Origin: Marinobacter qingdaonensis
GTDB taxonomy: Bacteria > Pseudomonadota > Gammaproteobacteria > Pseudomonadales > Oleiphilaceae
Assembly: GCF_034555935.1 (NCBI RefSeq)
Contig: NZ_JAYDCJ010000003.1
Location: 744,001-808,000, forward strand
Direction of reading: 5' to 3'
DNA: 64,000 nucleotides
Shown here: piece after piece, positions 27,657-35,238 of the stretch
Layout: each line of letters opens with the position of its first letter
Position numbering within the stretch: position 1 is the first letter of the stretch
Program-made: the position numbers and the translations under genes
Notes under the pieces: generated by a model
What the model saw: the letters and a program-made list of their open reading frames with translations, nothing else
Databases searched by the model: none
What the model was told of the DNA's origin: nothing

Positions 27657-29753
27657 TTATTTGGCGTCAAAGCCCTTGCCGTCGGCGGCGCGCTGGGCCA
27701 GCAGGGCGGCCGGCTCCCAGAAGCCCGGCTGGGTGTGGCGGTCTTCGGTGAAGGCCTGCATGGCGCGCACCACGTTGGGCAGGCCCACCTCCTCGGCGTA
27801 GCGCATGGGGCCACCCCGGAATACCGGGAAGCCGTAGCCGGTCAGGTAGACCATGTCGATGTCGGAGGCGCGCTGGGCGATGCCCTCGTCCAGGATCTGG
27901 GCGCCCTCGTTGACCAGGGCGTAGACGCAGCGCTCGACGATTTCCTGGTTGCTGATCTTGCGCGGGGTGATGCCCAGCTCGGCGCGCACCTCGTCGATCA
28001 CCTTGTCCACTTCCGGATCGGGCAGGGCGTTGCGGTTGCCCGGCTCGTAGCGGTAGAAACCGGCGCCGGTCTTCTGACCGTAGCGGCCCATTTCACACAG
28101 GCGATCGGCGACCACCATCTTCACCATGTCCGGGTTCTCGGCGTACTGGCGCTTGCGGATGGCCCAGCCGATGTCGCCGCCGGCCAGGTCGGCCATGCGC
28201 AGCGGGCCCATGGCAAAGCCGAACTTCTCGATGGCCTTGTCGATCTGCTGCACGCTGGCGCCTTCCTCCAGCATCAGCAGGGCCTCCCGCTGGTACTGAT
28301 TGATCATGCGGTTGCCGATGAAGCCGTCGCACACGCCGGAGACCACGGCGGTCTTCTTGATCGCCTTGGCCAGTTTCATGGCGGTCGCCAGCACGTCCTT
28401 GGCGGTTTTCTCACCGCGCACCACTTCCAGCAGCTTCATGATGTTGGCTGGGCTGAAGAAGTGCAGGCCGATGACGTCTTCCGGGCGTTTGGTAAAGCTG
28501 GCGATCTTGTCCAGATCCAGGGTGGAGGTGTTGGAGGCCAGAATGGCGCCGGGCTTGCACACCTCGTCCAGTTTCTCGAACACCGACTGCTTGACGCCCA
28601 TTTCCTCGAACACCGCTTCGATCACCACGTCGACGTCGCCCAGGTCGTCGTAGGACAGGGACGGGGTCAGCAGCGCCATCTTGGCGCGGGCATCGTCTTC
28701 GGACATGCGGCCTTTCTTGACCCGGCCCTCGTAGACCTTCTGGATCGCCGCCACGCCCCGGTCCAGGCCTTCCTGCTTCATTTCCACCAGGGTGACCGGG
28801 ATGCCGGCGTTCAGGAAGTTGATGCTGATGCCGGTGCCCATGGTGCCGCCGCCGATCACGCCGACTTTCTTGATGTCCCGGACCGGGGTATCGGCCGGCA
28901 CATCGGCGATCTTGCTGGTCAGGCGCTCGGAGAAGAAGGCGTGGCGCAGGGCCCGGGATTCCGGTGTCTGCATCAGGTTGAGGAAGGCTTCGCGTTCCAC
29001 TTGCATGCCCTTATCGAAGGGCATGGTGACGGCGGCTTTAACCGCATCAACGCACTTCAGCGGAGCCGGGTAGTTCTTAGCCATGGCCCCGACGGTGTTG
29101 CGGGTGAACATGAAGAAGCCTTCCGGGTTGTCGTGACGCACCTTCAGGTCGCGGACTTTCTTCAGTGGCAGCTGTTCGTTCACCACCTTGGTGGCGTAAG
29201 CGATGGCGGCGTCCAGCAGCTCACCGTCGATGAGTTCGTCAAACAGCGCGCTGCCCTTGAACTGCTTGGCCGGCACCACGCTGCCGGAGACGATCATGTT
29301 CAGGGCGTGCTCGGCGCCGATCACCCGGGGCAGGCGCTGGGTGCCGCCGGCGCCCGGCAGCAGGCCGAGTTTTACCTCCGGCAGGGCAATCTGGGCGTCC
29401 GGCTTGGCGATGCGGTAGTGGCAGCCCAGGGCCAACTCTAATCCTCCGCCCATGCAGGCGCCGCTGATGGCGGCGATGACCGGCTTGCGGCTGCTTTCCA
29501 CGTAGTTGATCACGGTGTTCAGGTTGGGCTCGGCCATGGCCTTGTCGGTGCCGAATTCACTGATGTCGGCGCCGCCGGAGAAGGCCCGGTCGGAGCCGAT
29601 CAGCACCACTGCCTTCACGGCGTCGTCGGATTCCGCCCGCAGGACGCCATCCACAATGCCTTGGCGCAGTGCCAGGCCGAGGCCGTTGACCGGCGGGTTG
29701 TCGAGTCGGATGACGGCAATGTTGCCGTGCACATCGTAGTGGGCGGTACTCAT
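27657..29753 (-). CDS. Multifunctional enoyl-CoA hydratase / 3-hydroxyacyl-CoA dehydrogenase (FadB/FadJ type)
   Basis: 698 aa. Residues 1 to about 190 are a crotonase domain ([19 protein letters not shown] and [14 protein letters not shown] with the catalytic glutamate region). An NAD-binding domain follows ([19 protein letters not shown] near residue 300), then [17 protein letters not shown] and [15 protein letters not shown] of the hydroxyacyl-CoA dehydrogenase. I choose ATG 29753 because GGGAG lies seven bases upstream and the product starts [13 protein letters not shown]; an ATG eight codons earlier is possible. First gene of the operon, divergent from a TetR regulator with two operator candidates between them. 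Confidence 0.94.
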   Translation of the reverse strand: MSTAHYDVHGNIAVIRLDNPPVNGLGLALRQGIVDGVLRAESDDAVKAVVLIGSDRAFSGGADISEFGTDKAMAEPNLNTVINYVESSRKPVIAAISGACMGGGLELALGCHYRIAKPDAQIALPEVKLGLLPGAGGTQRLPRVIGAEHALNMIVSGSVVPAKQFKGSALFDELIDGELLDAAIAYATKVVNEQLPLKKVRDLKVRHDNPEGFFMFTRNTVGAMAKNYPAPLKCVDAVKAAVTMPFDKGMQVEREAFLNLMQTPESRALRHAFFSERLTSKIADVPADTPVRDIKKVGVIGGGTMGTGISINFLNAGIPVTLVEMKQEGLDRGVAAIQKVYEGRVKKGRMSEDDARAKMALLTPSLSYDDLGDVDVVIEAVFEEMGVKQSVFEKLDEVCKPGAILASNTSTLDLDKIASFTKRPEDVIGLHFFSPANIMKLLEVVRGEKTAKDVLATAMKLAKAIKKTAVVSGVCDGFIGNRMINQYQREALLMLEEGASVQQIDKAIEKFGFAMGPLRMADLAGGDIGWAIRKRQYAENPDMVKMVVADRLCEMGRYGQKTGAGFYRYEPGNRNALPDPEVDKVIDEVRAELGITPRKISNQEIVERCVYALVNEGAQILDEGIAQRASDIDMVYLTGYGFPVFRGGPMRYAEEVGLPNVVRAMQAFTEDRHTQPGFWEPAALLAQRAADGKGFDAK

Positions 29754-29818
29754 GAGGCAGCTCCCTGATACTGACATGGTTGGTGTGGCGGTGCAGGGAG
29801 CTGGGATGAGATGGCTCC

Positions 29819-29855
29819 ATACACTGGTGTATTGTTAATCCATACACTAATGTAT
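29819..29855. promoter_or_regulatory. Two palindromic operator candidates between beta-oxidation operon and TetR gene
   Basis: ATACACTGGTGTAT (29819-29832) and ATACACTAATGTAT (29842-29855) share the same 14-base palindromic frame and lie 23 bases apart, centre to centre. The second extends to CATACA-CTAA-TGTATG. They are 66-102 bases upstream of the FadB-like start and about 100 bases from the TetR start. They are the natural binding sites for the adjacent regulator. Confidence 0.75.
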
Positions 29856-29956
29856 GTTTTAATGCCGGTCAACGCTTTCGATGTGGCCGCCCCCGATGGG
29901 GTAGAATGCCGACCAAGCGCTGACCAGACCGACCACCCCAGGACCCGACGCCGGAC

Positions 29957-30577
29957 ATGACCCAAGCCCAGTCCCCCAGAAACCGCGGCCGAACGCCGTC
30001 GGAAAAGAACCAGCTGACCCGCGACGATTGGCTCGATGGCGCCGCCGGTGAAATCGCGGCCGGTGGGTTTGGCCAGTTGCGGGTGATGACCCTGGCGAAG
30101 AAGCTGGGGGTGACCCGGGGCAGCTTCTACTGGCACTTTCGCGACCATGAGGACCTGGTGGTCAGCTTCCTCAATCGCTGGCGGGACCGGCGGCTGAACG
30201 AGCTGCAGTACTGGAAACCCCAGGGCGGCGACGTCGACGACGAGCTGCGTAAAACCCTGGACTTCCTGCTCACCGAGGCCGCGCGCAGTGTCCGCCGTTT
30301 GCGGGTGGAGCTGGCGGTTCGGGACTTTGCCCGGCGCGACGACTACGCCGCGGACCTGGTGGCCGAGGTGGATGCCGCGCGGATCGATCAGAACTGCGAG
30401 CTGCTGGGCCGGCTCAGCCGTGACCCGCAGCGGGTCCGGGATTTGTCCCTGCTGTTGTACGTGGCGACCATCGGGTCCCAGGTGGTGCTGACCGGCAAGA
30501 AAGGGGATGAGGACAACATCCGGCGGATCGAGGATCTGGTGGCCCGGGCGATCATGGGGCAGAGCGATGAGCCCTAG
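29957..30577 (+). CDS. TetR-family transcriptional regulator of the adjacent beta-oxidation operon
   Basis: 206 aa. Helix-turn-helix: LRVMTLAKKLGVTRGSFYWH followed by FRDHEDLVVSFL (about residues 40-72). The C-terminal ligand domain has no recognisable signature. Divergent from the FadB-like gene, so it likely represses that operon and itself, with an acyl-CoA or related compound as inducer (inference). Its 3' end overlaps the next gene by 11 bases. Confidence 0.9.
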   Translation: MTQAQSPRNRGRTPSEKNQLTRDDWLDGAAGEIAAGGFGQLRVMTLAKKLGVTRGSFYWHFRDHEDLVVSFLNRWRDRRLNELQYWKPQGGDVDDELRKTLDFLLTEAARSVRRLRVELAVRDFARRDDYAADLVAEVDAARIDQNCELLGRLSRDPQRVRDLSLLLYVATIGSQVVLTGKKGDEDNIRRIEDLVARAIMGQSDEP

Positions 30578-31373
30578 GGCGGCGTGCCCATGGCTGTTGG
30601 CGCTGGGGCTCAGTCCGGGGCTGGCGCAGGCCGAGGCCTGCCTGAGCAGCGCCGAGACCGAGCTGGAGCGACTGTATTGCCAGGTGGTGGAGCAGGGCGG
30701 TGGCCAGGGGCTGCCGTCGCAATCGGATTTTCGCCGCAACGCCCCCCAGGTCCAGGCGCTGCTGCTGAAACGCCCGGCCCAGCGTCTGGGACTGACCCTG
30801 CCCCAACCCTCGACGCCGACCCCGGCACCGAACACCTCAGCCATTTCGGCGCAGAAGGCCGCGCCGACTGGCCCGGAGCCGTCGGCGAGTCCGTCGCTGA
30901 AGGGCTGCCGGCTTAGCGGCGAGCAGATCCGGTGCCCGAACCGGTCGTTCCAGCTGGCACTGAACCAGCCCAATGGCAACCTCGGCCCCGGCGTGCTGGA
31001 CGCCGACAACCGGCTGGGACTGAGCCTCTTCAGCGGCGACCACAGCGACGAGCAGGCGGTGCGGCGTTATCTGTCCCAGGCCTACGACCGCTACATCCCG
31101 AAGATGCTGGAGATTGGCCTGGGCGCCAACACCATGAGCTTCACCGCCTTCCACAATGCCTTTCACACCCTGGAAGCCGGGGGTGTGGACTTCGCCTCGC
31201 GTATGGAGCAGACCTTTCAGCTGCTCAAGCAGGACAAGCAGACCCTGGCGGTCCAGGCCCGATACCACCAGGACCTGCCCCGGGACCTGGGCCAGTGCGA
31301 GCCGGTGAACCCGGCGGTGATCGTGTGCGACAACGTCGCCACCAACTGGGTGTTTGTGCACCGGCCGCGCTGA
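30567..31373 (+). CDS. Secreted protein of unknown function
   Basis: 268 aa, not recognised. I place the start at ATG 30567, which gives a signal peptide (SPRAACPWLLALGLSPGLAQA) and overlaps the TetR end by 11 bases. Features: cysteines early (ACLSSAE, LYCQVV) and in CRLSGEQIRC and GQCEPVN...IVCDN, perhaps disulfides; a proline/serine/threonine-rich linker (about residues 80-115); and a helical C-terminal part (DEQAVRRYLSQAYDRYIPKM). The mixture suggests a periplasmic or surface protein with an N-terminal helical piece and a C-terminal globular domain. Confidence 0.7.
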   Translation: MSPRAACPWLLALGLSPGLAQAEACLSSAETELERLYCQVVEQGGGQGLPSQSDFRRNAPQVQALLLKRPAQRLGLTLPQPSTPTPAPNTSAISAQKAAPTGPEPSASPSLKGCRLSGEQIRCPNRSFQLALNQPNGNLGPGVLDADNRLGLSLFSGDHSDEQAVRRYLSQAYDRYIPKMLEIGLGANTMSFTAFHNAFHTLEAGGVDFASRMEQTFQLLKQDKQTLAVQARYHQDLPRDLGQCEPVNPAVIVCDNVATNWVFVHRPR

Positions 31374-31482
31374 CGGCTGGCTTGCTGTTGGCGGAAAAAC
31401 CGAATACGTTCACTTCCTTACGGCGCAAACCGTCGAACGGCACTAGACTTGCCGCCTTTCAACCCGTTCTGGATTGTCCGGT

Positions 31483-32106
31483 ATGCTCGAAACCTTTTTT
31501 TCCACCTTTCTCAGCAGCACCCTGCGCTTTCTGTTCCTGTTGGCGCCCTTCTTCGTGGTCACCATGTTCCTGGCGCTGACCCGGGGCCTGTCGGCGCCGG
31601 AAAAGGCGTCGATCATCCGCCGCGCCTGCATCTCCGCCTTTGTGCTCGGGCTGGTGCTGTTCTTTGCTGGTCCGCTGCTGTTCAGTGCCGTCGGCATTAC
31701 TCTGAATTCGTTCCGGATCGGTGCCGGCAGCCTGCTGTTCCTGACCGCCATCAGCCTGGTCACCAGCGGCACCCGTAACCACGCCACCGGCCTGCCGGAG
31801 GAAGACCGCGACGACATCGCGGTGGTGCCCCTGGCCATCCCGGTGATGATCGGCCCGGCCACCATCGGTGCCATCATGGTGTACGGTGCCGAACTGAAGA
31901 GTGTGCCGGAGGTGACTGGCGGCCTGCTGGGCCTGGTGGCCGGGTTGTTCGTGCTTGCGGTGTTGCTGCGCTTGTCCGGCTACCTGGAGCGGGCGCTGGG
32001 CAAGACCGGCCTGAACATCCTGTCCAAGATCAGTGGCCTGATCCTGTCCGCCATGGCGGCGGAAATTGTATTGACCGGTATTGCCGGTTTCATTGCCTCC
32101 ACTTAG
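31483..32106 (+). CDS. MarC-family integral membrane protein
   Basis: 207 aa with six hydrophobic helices and the MarC tracts FRIGAGSLLFLTAI, PLAIPVMIGPATIGAIMV and LSKISGLILSAMAAEI. Despite the name, the family has no firm link to antibiotic resistance; it is treated as an orphan transporter. Start at ATG 31483 gives the family N-terminus LETFFSTFLSSTLRFLFL. Confidence 0.9.
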   Translation: MLETFFSTFLSSTLRFLFLLAPFFVVTMFLALTRGLSAPEKASIIRRACISAFVLGLVLFFAGPLLFSAVGITLNSFRIGAGSLLFLTAISLVTSGTRNHATGLPEEDRDDIAVVPLAIPVMIGPATIGAIMVYGAELKSVPEVTGGLLGLVAGLFVLAVLLRLSGYLERALGKTGLNILSKISGLILSAMAAEIVLTGIAGFIAST

Positions 32107-32140
32107 GATTAAAGCCGTTGTAGGTCGCAGCGAGAGCCGT

Positions 32141-32716
32141 ATGTCTGCCAACACCATCGAACACAACCGGACCCGCCAGAATTTCGATGGCGTGTCCTCC
32201 ATCTGGCTGTTTGGCTACGGCTCGCTGATCTACAAGGTGGATTTCCCGTTTCTGGAGCGCCGCCCGGCCAGTATCCGGGGCTGGGAACGGCGATTCTGGC
32301 AGGGCTCCCACGACCATCGCGGCACTCCGGAGGCGCCCGGCCGGGTGGTGACCCTGATCCAGAGCCCCGGCGCCGTGTGCAAGGGTATGGCCTACCGGGT
32401 TTCGCCCAAGGTGTTCGAGCACCTGGATGTGCGCGAGAAGAACGGCTATTTGCGCTTCGCTACCACCCTGACCTTCGAGGACGGCAGCCACCGGGAAGGC
32501 CTGGTGTACATCGCCACCGAGGACAACGAGGCCTTCCTGGGCCACGCCCCGGACGCCGACATCGCCCGCCAGATCGCCAGCGCCTCCGGCCCCAGTGGTC
32601 CCAACGCCGAGTATCTGCTGCGGCTGGCGGACTCCCTGCGAAAATTGGGCGCTGACTGCCCGCACACCTTCGCCCTGGAACACCAGCTGCGCTCGGTTAC
32701 GAGCGACAAGGCCTAG
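32141..32716 (+). CDS. ChaC-like gamma-glutamylcyclotransferase
   Basis: 191 aa. The family core is WLFGYGSLIYKVDFPFLERR near residue 22 (the YGSL substrate loop), the RRFWQGSHDHRGTPEAPGRV tract, and the catalytic glutamate in LDVREKNGY. ChaC enzymes cleave glutathione to 5-oxoproline and Cys-Gly, so a role in glutathione turnover is likely. Start at ATG 32141; it follows MarC by 34 bases and may be co-transcribed. Confidence 0.9.
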   Translation: MSANTIEHNRTRQNFDGVSSIWLFGYGSLIYKVDFPFLERRPASIRGWERRFWQGSHDHRGTPEAPGRVVTLIQSPGAVCKGMAYRVSPKVFEHLDVREKNGYLRFATTLTFEDGSHREGLVYIATEDNEAFLGHAPDADIARQIASASGPSGPNAEYLLRLADSLRKLGADCPHTFALEHQLRSVTSDKA

Positions 32717-32723
32717 CTCGGGC

Positions 32724-33623
32724 TCAAACCGATTCGGAGGCGTACCGGGCCTTGCCGCCATTGAAGCCCCGCGCCGGCTCCCGACGCCGATGACGCAGGC
32801 CGATCAGGATCAGCGGCACCACGATCATCAGGCTGCCGGCCAGGAACCACAGGTCCGGTACTTCGCCAAAGCCCACCCAGCCAATACCGACCGCCCAGAT
32901 CAGGCCGGTGTACTCGGCACTGGTGACCTGGTTGGCGTCCACCTGCTGGTAGGCCAGCAACACGGTGATGTTGTAACCCAGAATGAACAGGGCGGAACCC
33001 AGGGCGCTGATCAGTATGCCGGTGTCCCAGGCGGCGCCTTCCCACCAGGCCAGGGCGCCGGCGGCAGGCAGAATCAGCAGGTAGTTCAGGAACAGCTTGT
33101 GCACGGTGGTCTGCTGTTTCGGCAGGGTGCGCACCATGACCGCGTTGATGGCCAGCGCCAGGGCCGAGCCCAGGGCGGCAATCACGGCCCAGTTGAACTC
33201 CAGCGGCCGCAGGATCACCAGGATGCCGACAAAGCCGCTGAACACGGCGACCACGCTGAGTGGCGTCAGCCGCTCCCGGAACACGAACACCGACAGCACC
33301 ATAACCAGGATCGGTGCGGCATAGAACATGGCGTTGGCGGTGGCCAGCGGCAAGTTGCCCAGGGCCACCACCATGCACAGGATGCCGACCAGATGGATAT
33401 GGGCGCGCACGGCGTGGATCCTGAAACCGGCGAAGAGATTGCGCTTGTCCAGCTGGCCAGCCAGGGGCAACAGCAGGGCCAGGGTGATCACACAGCGCAG
33501 GAAGGCGAACTGGAACACCGGGGCGCCGGGTTCCAGCAGCTTGATGAAGACGTCGGAGATCAATGCCATGGCGTTGCCGATCACCAGCAACAGAATGGCG
33601 CTGTTTACGGTTTTGCCTGACAT
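32724..33623 (-). CDS. EamA/DMT-family transporter
   Basis: 299 aa, about ten transmembrane helices in two EamA repeats (first around FAFLRCVITLALLLPLAG; second around VTSAEYTGLIWAVGIGWVGF). Likely an inner-membrane metabolite exporter; substrate unknown. GAGGAGG precedes the ATG. It converges with the ChaC gene and is divergent from the LysR gene at 33855, a common regulator-exporter pairing, with repeat element C between them. Confidence 0.9.
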   Translation of the reverse strand: MSGKTVNSAILLLVIGNAMALISDVFIKLLEPGAPVFQFAFLRCVITLALLLPLAGQLDKRNLFAGFRIHAVRAHIHLVGILCMVVALGNLPLATANAMFYAAPILVMVLSVFVFRERLTPLSVVAVFSGFVGILVILRPLEFNWAVIAALGSALALAINAVMVRTLPKQQTTVHKLFLNYLLILPAAGALAWWEGAAWDTGILISALGSALFILGYNITVLLAYQQVDANQVTSAEYTGLIWAVGIGWVGFGEVPDLWFLAGSLMIVVPLILIGLRHRRREPARGFNGGKARYASESV

Positions 33624-33658
33624 GTTTTGACCTCCTCTGTTACCGATTTATGGAGTCC

Positions 33659-33771
33659 GCGCCCCGAGAACCACCCTTTTCAAAACACGCTCCTGCGGCC
33701 CCTCCATGGGGCGCTTGGGCTCCGCCATCCCTGGCTCCGCACAGTTTTGAAAAGGGTGGTTCCCGGGGCGC
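33659..33771 (+). repeat. Dispersed hairpin element, copy C
   Basis: Arms 33659-33686 and 33744-33771 (28 bases) pair with one mismatch. The core is 57 bases, three longer than the others: its inner hairpin is replaced by GGCCCC...GGGGC, but GGCTCCGCCATCCCTGG and CTCCGCACAG are kept. It lies in a divergent promoter region, 35 bases upstream of the exporter start. Confidence 0.88.
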
Positions 33772-33854
33772 CCTCAGCTTGTGTCAGGCATTCTAGTGGC
33801 GTGCTACTATCCGATAAAATGATGTTTATTCCATTGCCATTAGAAAAATAGATA

Positions 33855-34796
33855 ATGAAACTGCCACCCCTGAAAGCCCTGCCAGTGTTCGAGGCCGTTG
33901 CCCGCCTCAACAGCTTTTCCCTGGCCGCCGACGAGCTGGCGGTTAGCCAAAGTGCGGTCAGTCACCAGATGAAACAGCTGGAAACCTACCTGGGGGAGAA
34001 GCTGTTCTGGCGCAGTGGCCGAACCCTGACCCTGACCGACGAGGGTCGTCAGTACCTGGAGGGCATAGGCTCGGCGCTGCTGCAGATCGAGCGCGCCAGT
34101 GAGCAGTTGCTGGGCCATGAGGAGTCGCGGTTGCGGCTGTCGGTGTTCAGCTCCTTTGCGGTGCGCTGGCTGGTACCGCGGTTGCCGGAGCTGCAGCGGT
34201 TGCACCCGCAGGTGGAGCTGGCGCTGGAGATGAGTACCGAGAGTCCGGTGCTGTCGGACCGGGTGGCGGATTGTTTCATTACTATCCACCGGGACTCGCC
34301 GGCCTACAGTTACGAGCTGCTGTACGTGGAGCGGTTGTTCCCGGTGTGCAGCCAGGACTACTGGCAGAAGATCCGACGCGAGCTGGGTCGGGAGGAACTG
34401 GAGGCGGTGGACGTTCCGATCACACCGGAGGAGATAGCCCGGTTCCCGTTACTCTCGACCCACAGCATTTTCGAGAAAGCCGCCGGTGACTGGGAGGCCT
34501 GGTACAAGGCGGTAGAGCTGGGCCTGCCGCCGCAGGCGCGGATCCAGCACTTCAGTCACATGCTGCTGGCCCTGGAAGCGGCGCGTTTCCACCAGGGCAT
34601 CGCCCTGACCAACGACTACATGCTTAGCACCCGCAAGGATTCCGAGGATTTCGTTCGGCTGCCCTGTCATCCGGTGATGACCGGCGACGAGTTCTTCTTT
34701 GCCTGGAAGACCAGCCGACGCGGCGAACGGGGGCTGCAGTTGCTGCGCCGCTGGCTGGTGGATGAGGCCATTCGCGGCGGTTTGCGGGGCGAATAG
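33855..34796 (+). CDS. LysR-family transcriptional regulator (GcvA-like)
   Basis: 313 aa. The N-terminal winged HTH is typical (ALPVFEAVARLNSFSLAADE, then AVSQSAVSHQMKQLETYLGE). The effector domain starts near residue 90 with RLRLSVFSSFAVRWLVPRLP, the GcvA/AmpR-like subgroup pattern. The upstream 70 bases are AT-rich. Divergent from the EamA exporter, which is its most likely target. Confidence 0.92.
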   Translation: MKLPPLKALPVFEAVARLNSFSLAADELAVSQSAVSHQMKQLETYLGEKLFWRSGRTLTLTDEGRQYLEGIGSALLQIERASEQLLGHEESRLRLSVFSSFAVRWLVPRLPELQRLHPQVELALEMSTESPVLSDRVADCFITIHRDSPAYSYELLYVERLFPVCSQDYWQKIRRELGREELEAVDVPITPEEIARFPLLSTHSIFEKAAGDWEAWYKAVELGLPPQARIQHFSHMLLALEAARFHQGIALTNDYMLSTRKDSEDFVRLPCHPVMTGDEFFFAWKTSRRGERGLQLLRRWLVDEAIRGGLRGE

Positions 34797-34885
34797 CCGG
34801 CGCCCGCCCATGACCGAACGGTAACAGCCTCCGGCGTCGTCCCGTGGTAACGTGCCAAGGACACGCAGTGATGAGGAGTCGATCA

Positions 34886-35194
34886 ATGACGAAATCAGTG
34901 ATGTTCGGTGCCGCCCTGGCACTGCTGGTAGGCGCAAATACCGTCATGGCCAAGCCAGCGTCGGACGGCGGCCTGCCGCCGGGTCTGCAGAAAAAGGTCG
35001 AACGGGGCGAGCCGCTGCCACCGGGCTGGCAGAAAAAACTGGATTATCGGCGCGGGGACTACTTCGACCGGGACCTGCTGCGCTATGGCGACATTCGCGA
35101 TATCGGCAACAATCGCCAGCGTATTGAACTGGAAGATCGCATTTACACGGTGATCAAGGACACGCGGGAAATCATCGATATCCTGAATCGCTGA
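34886..35194 (+). CDS. Small secreted RcnB/CigR-like protein
   Basis: 102 aa. Signal peptide MTKSVMFGAALALLVGAN to about TVMA, then the proline/lysine repeat LPPGLQKKVERGEPLPPGWQ, characteristic of the CigR/RcnB-like family, and a C-terminal beta region. I choose ATG 34886 because GAGGAG precedes it by seven bases; an ATG five codons upstream is less likely. Probably periplasmic; function in this lineage unknown. Confidence 0.83.
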   Translation: MTKSVMFGAALALLVGANTVMAKPASDGGLPPGLQKKVERGEPLPPGWQKKLDYRRGDYFDRDLLRYGDIRDIGNNRQRIELEDRIYTVIKDTREIIDILNR

Positions 35195-35204
35195 GTCAGC
35201 GCCT

Positions 35205-35228
35205 GGCGGGGGCCGCAAAGCCCCCGCC
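35205..35228. terminator. GC-rich hairpin between convergent genes
   Basis: GGCGGGGGC (35205-35213) pairs perfectly with GCCCCCGCC (35220-35228) around a six-base loop. There is no T-run on either side, so it may be a weak terminator or a message-end stabiliser for the small secreted protein gene and the convergent FadE-type gene. Confidence 0.6.
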
Positions 35229-35238
35229 GGGGCATCGC

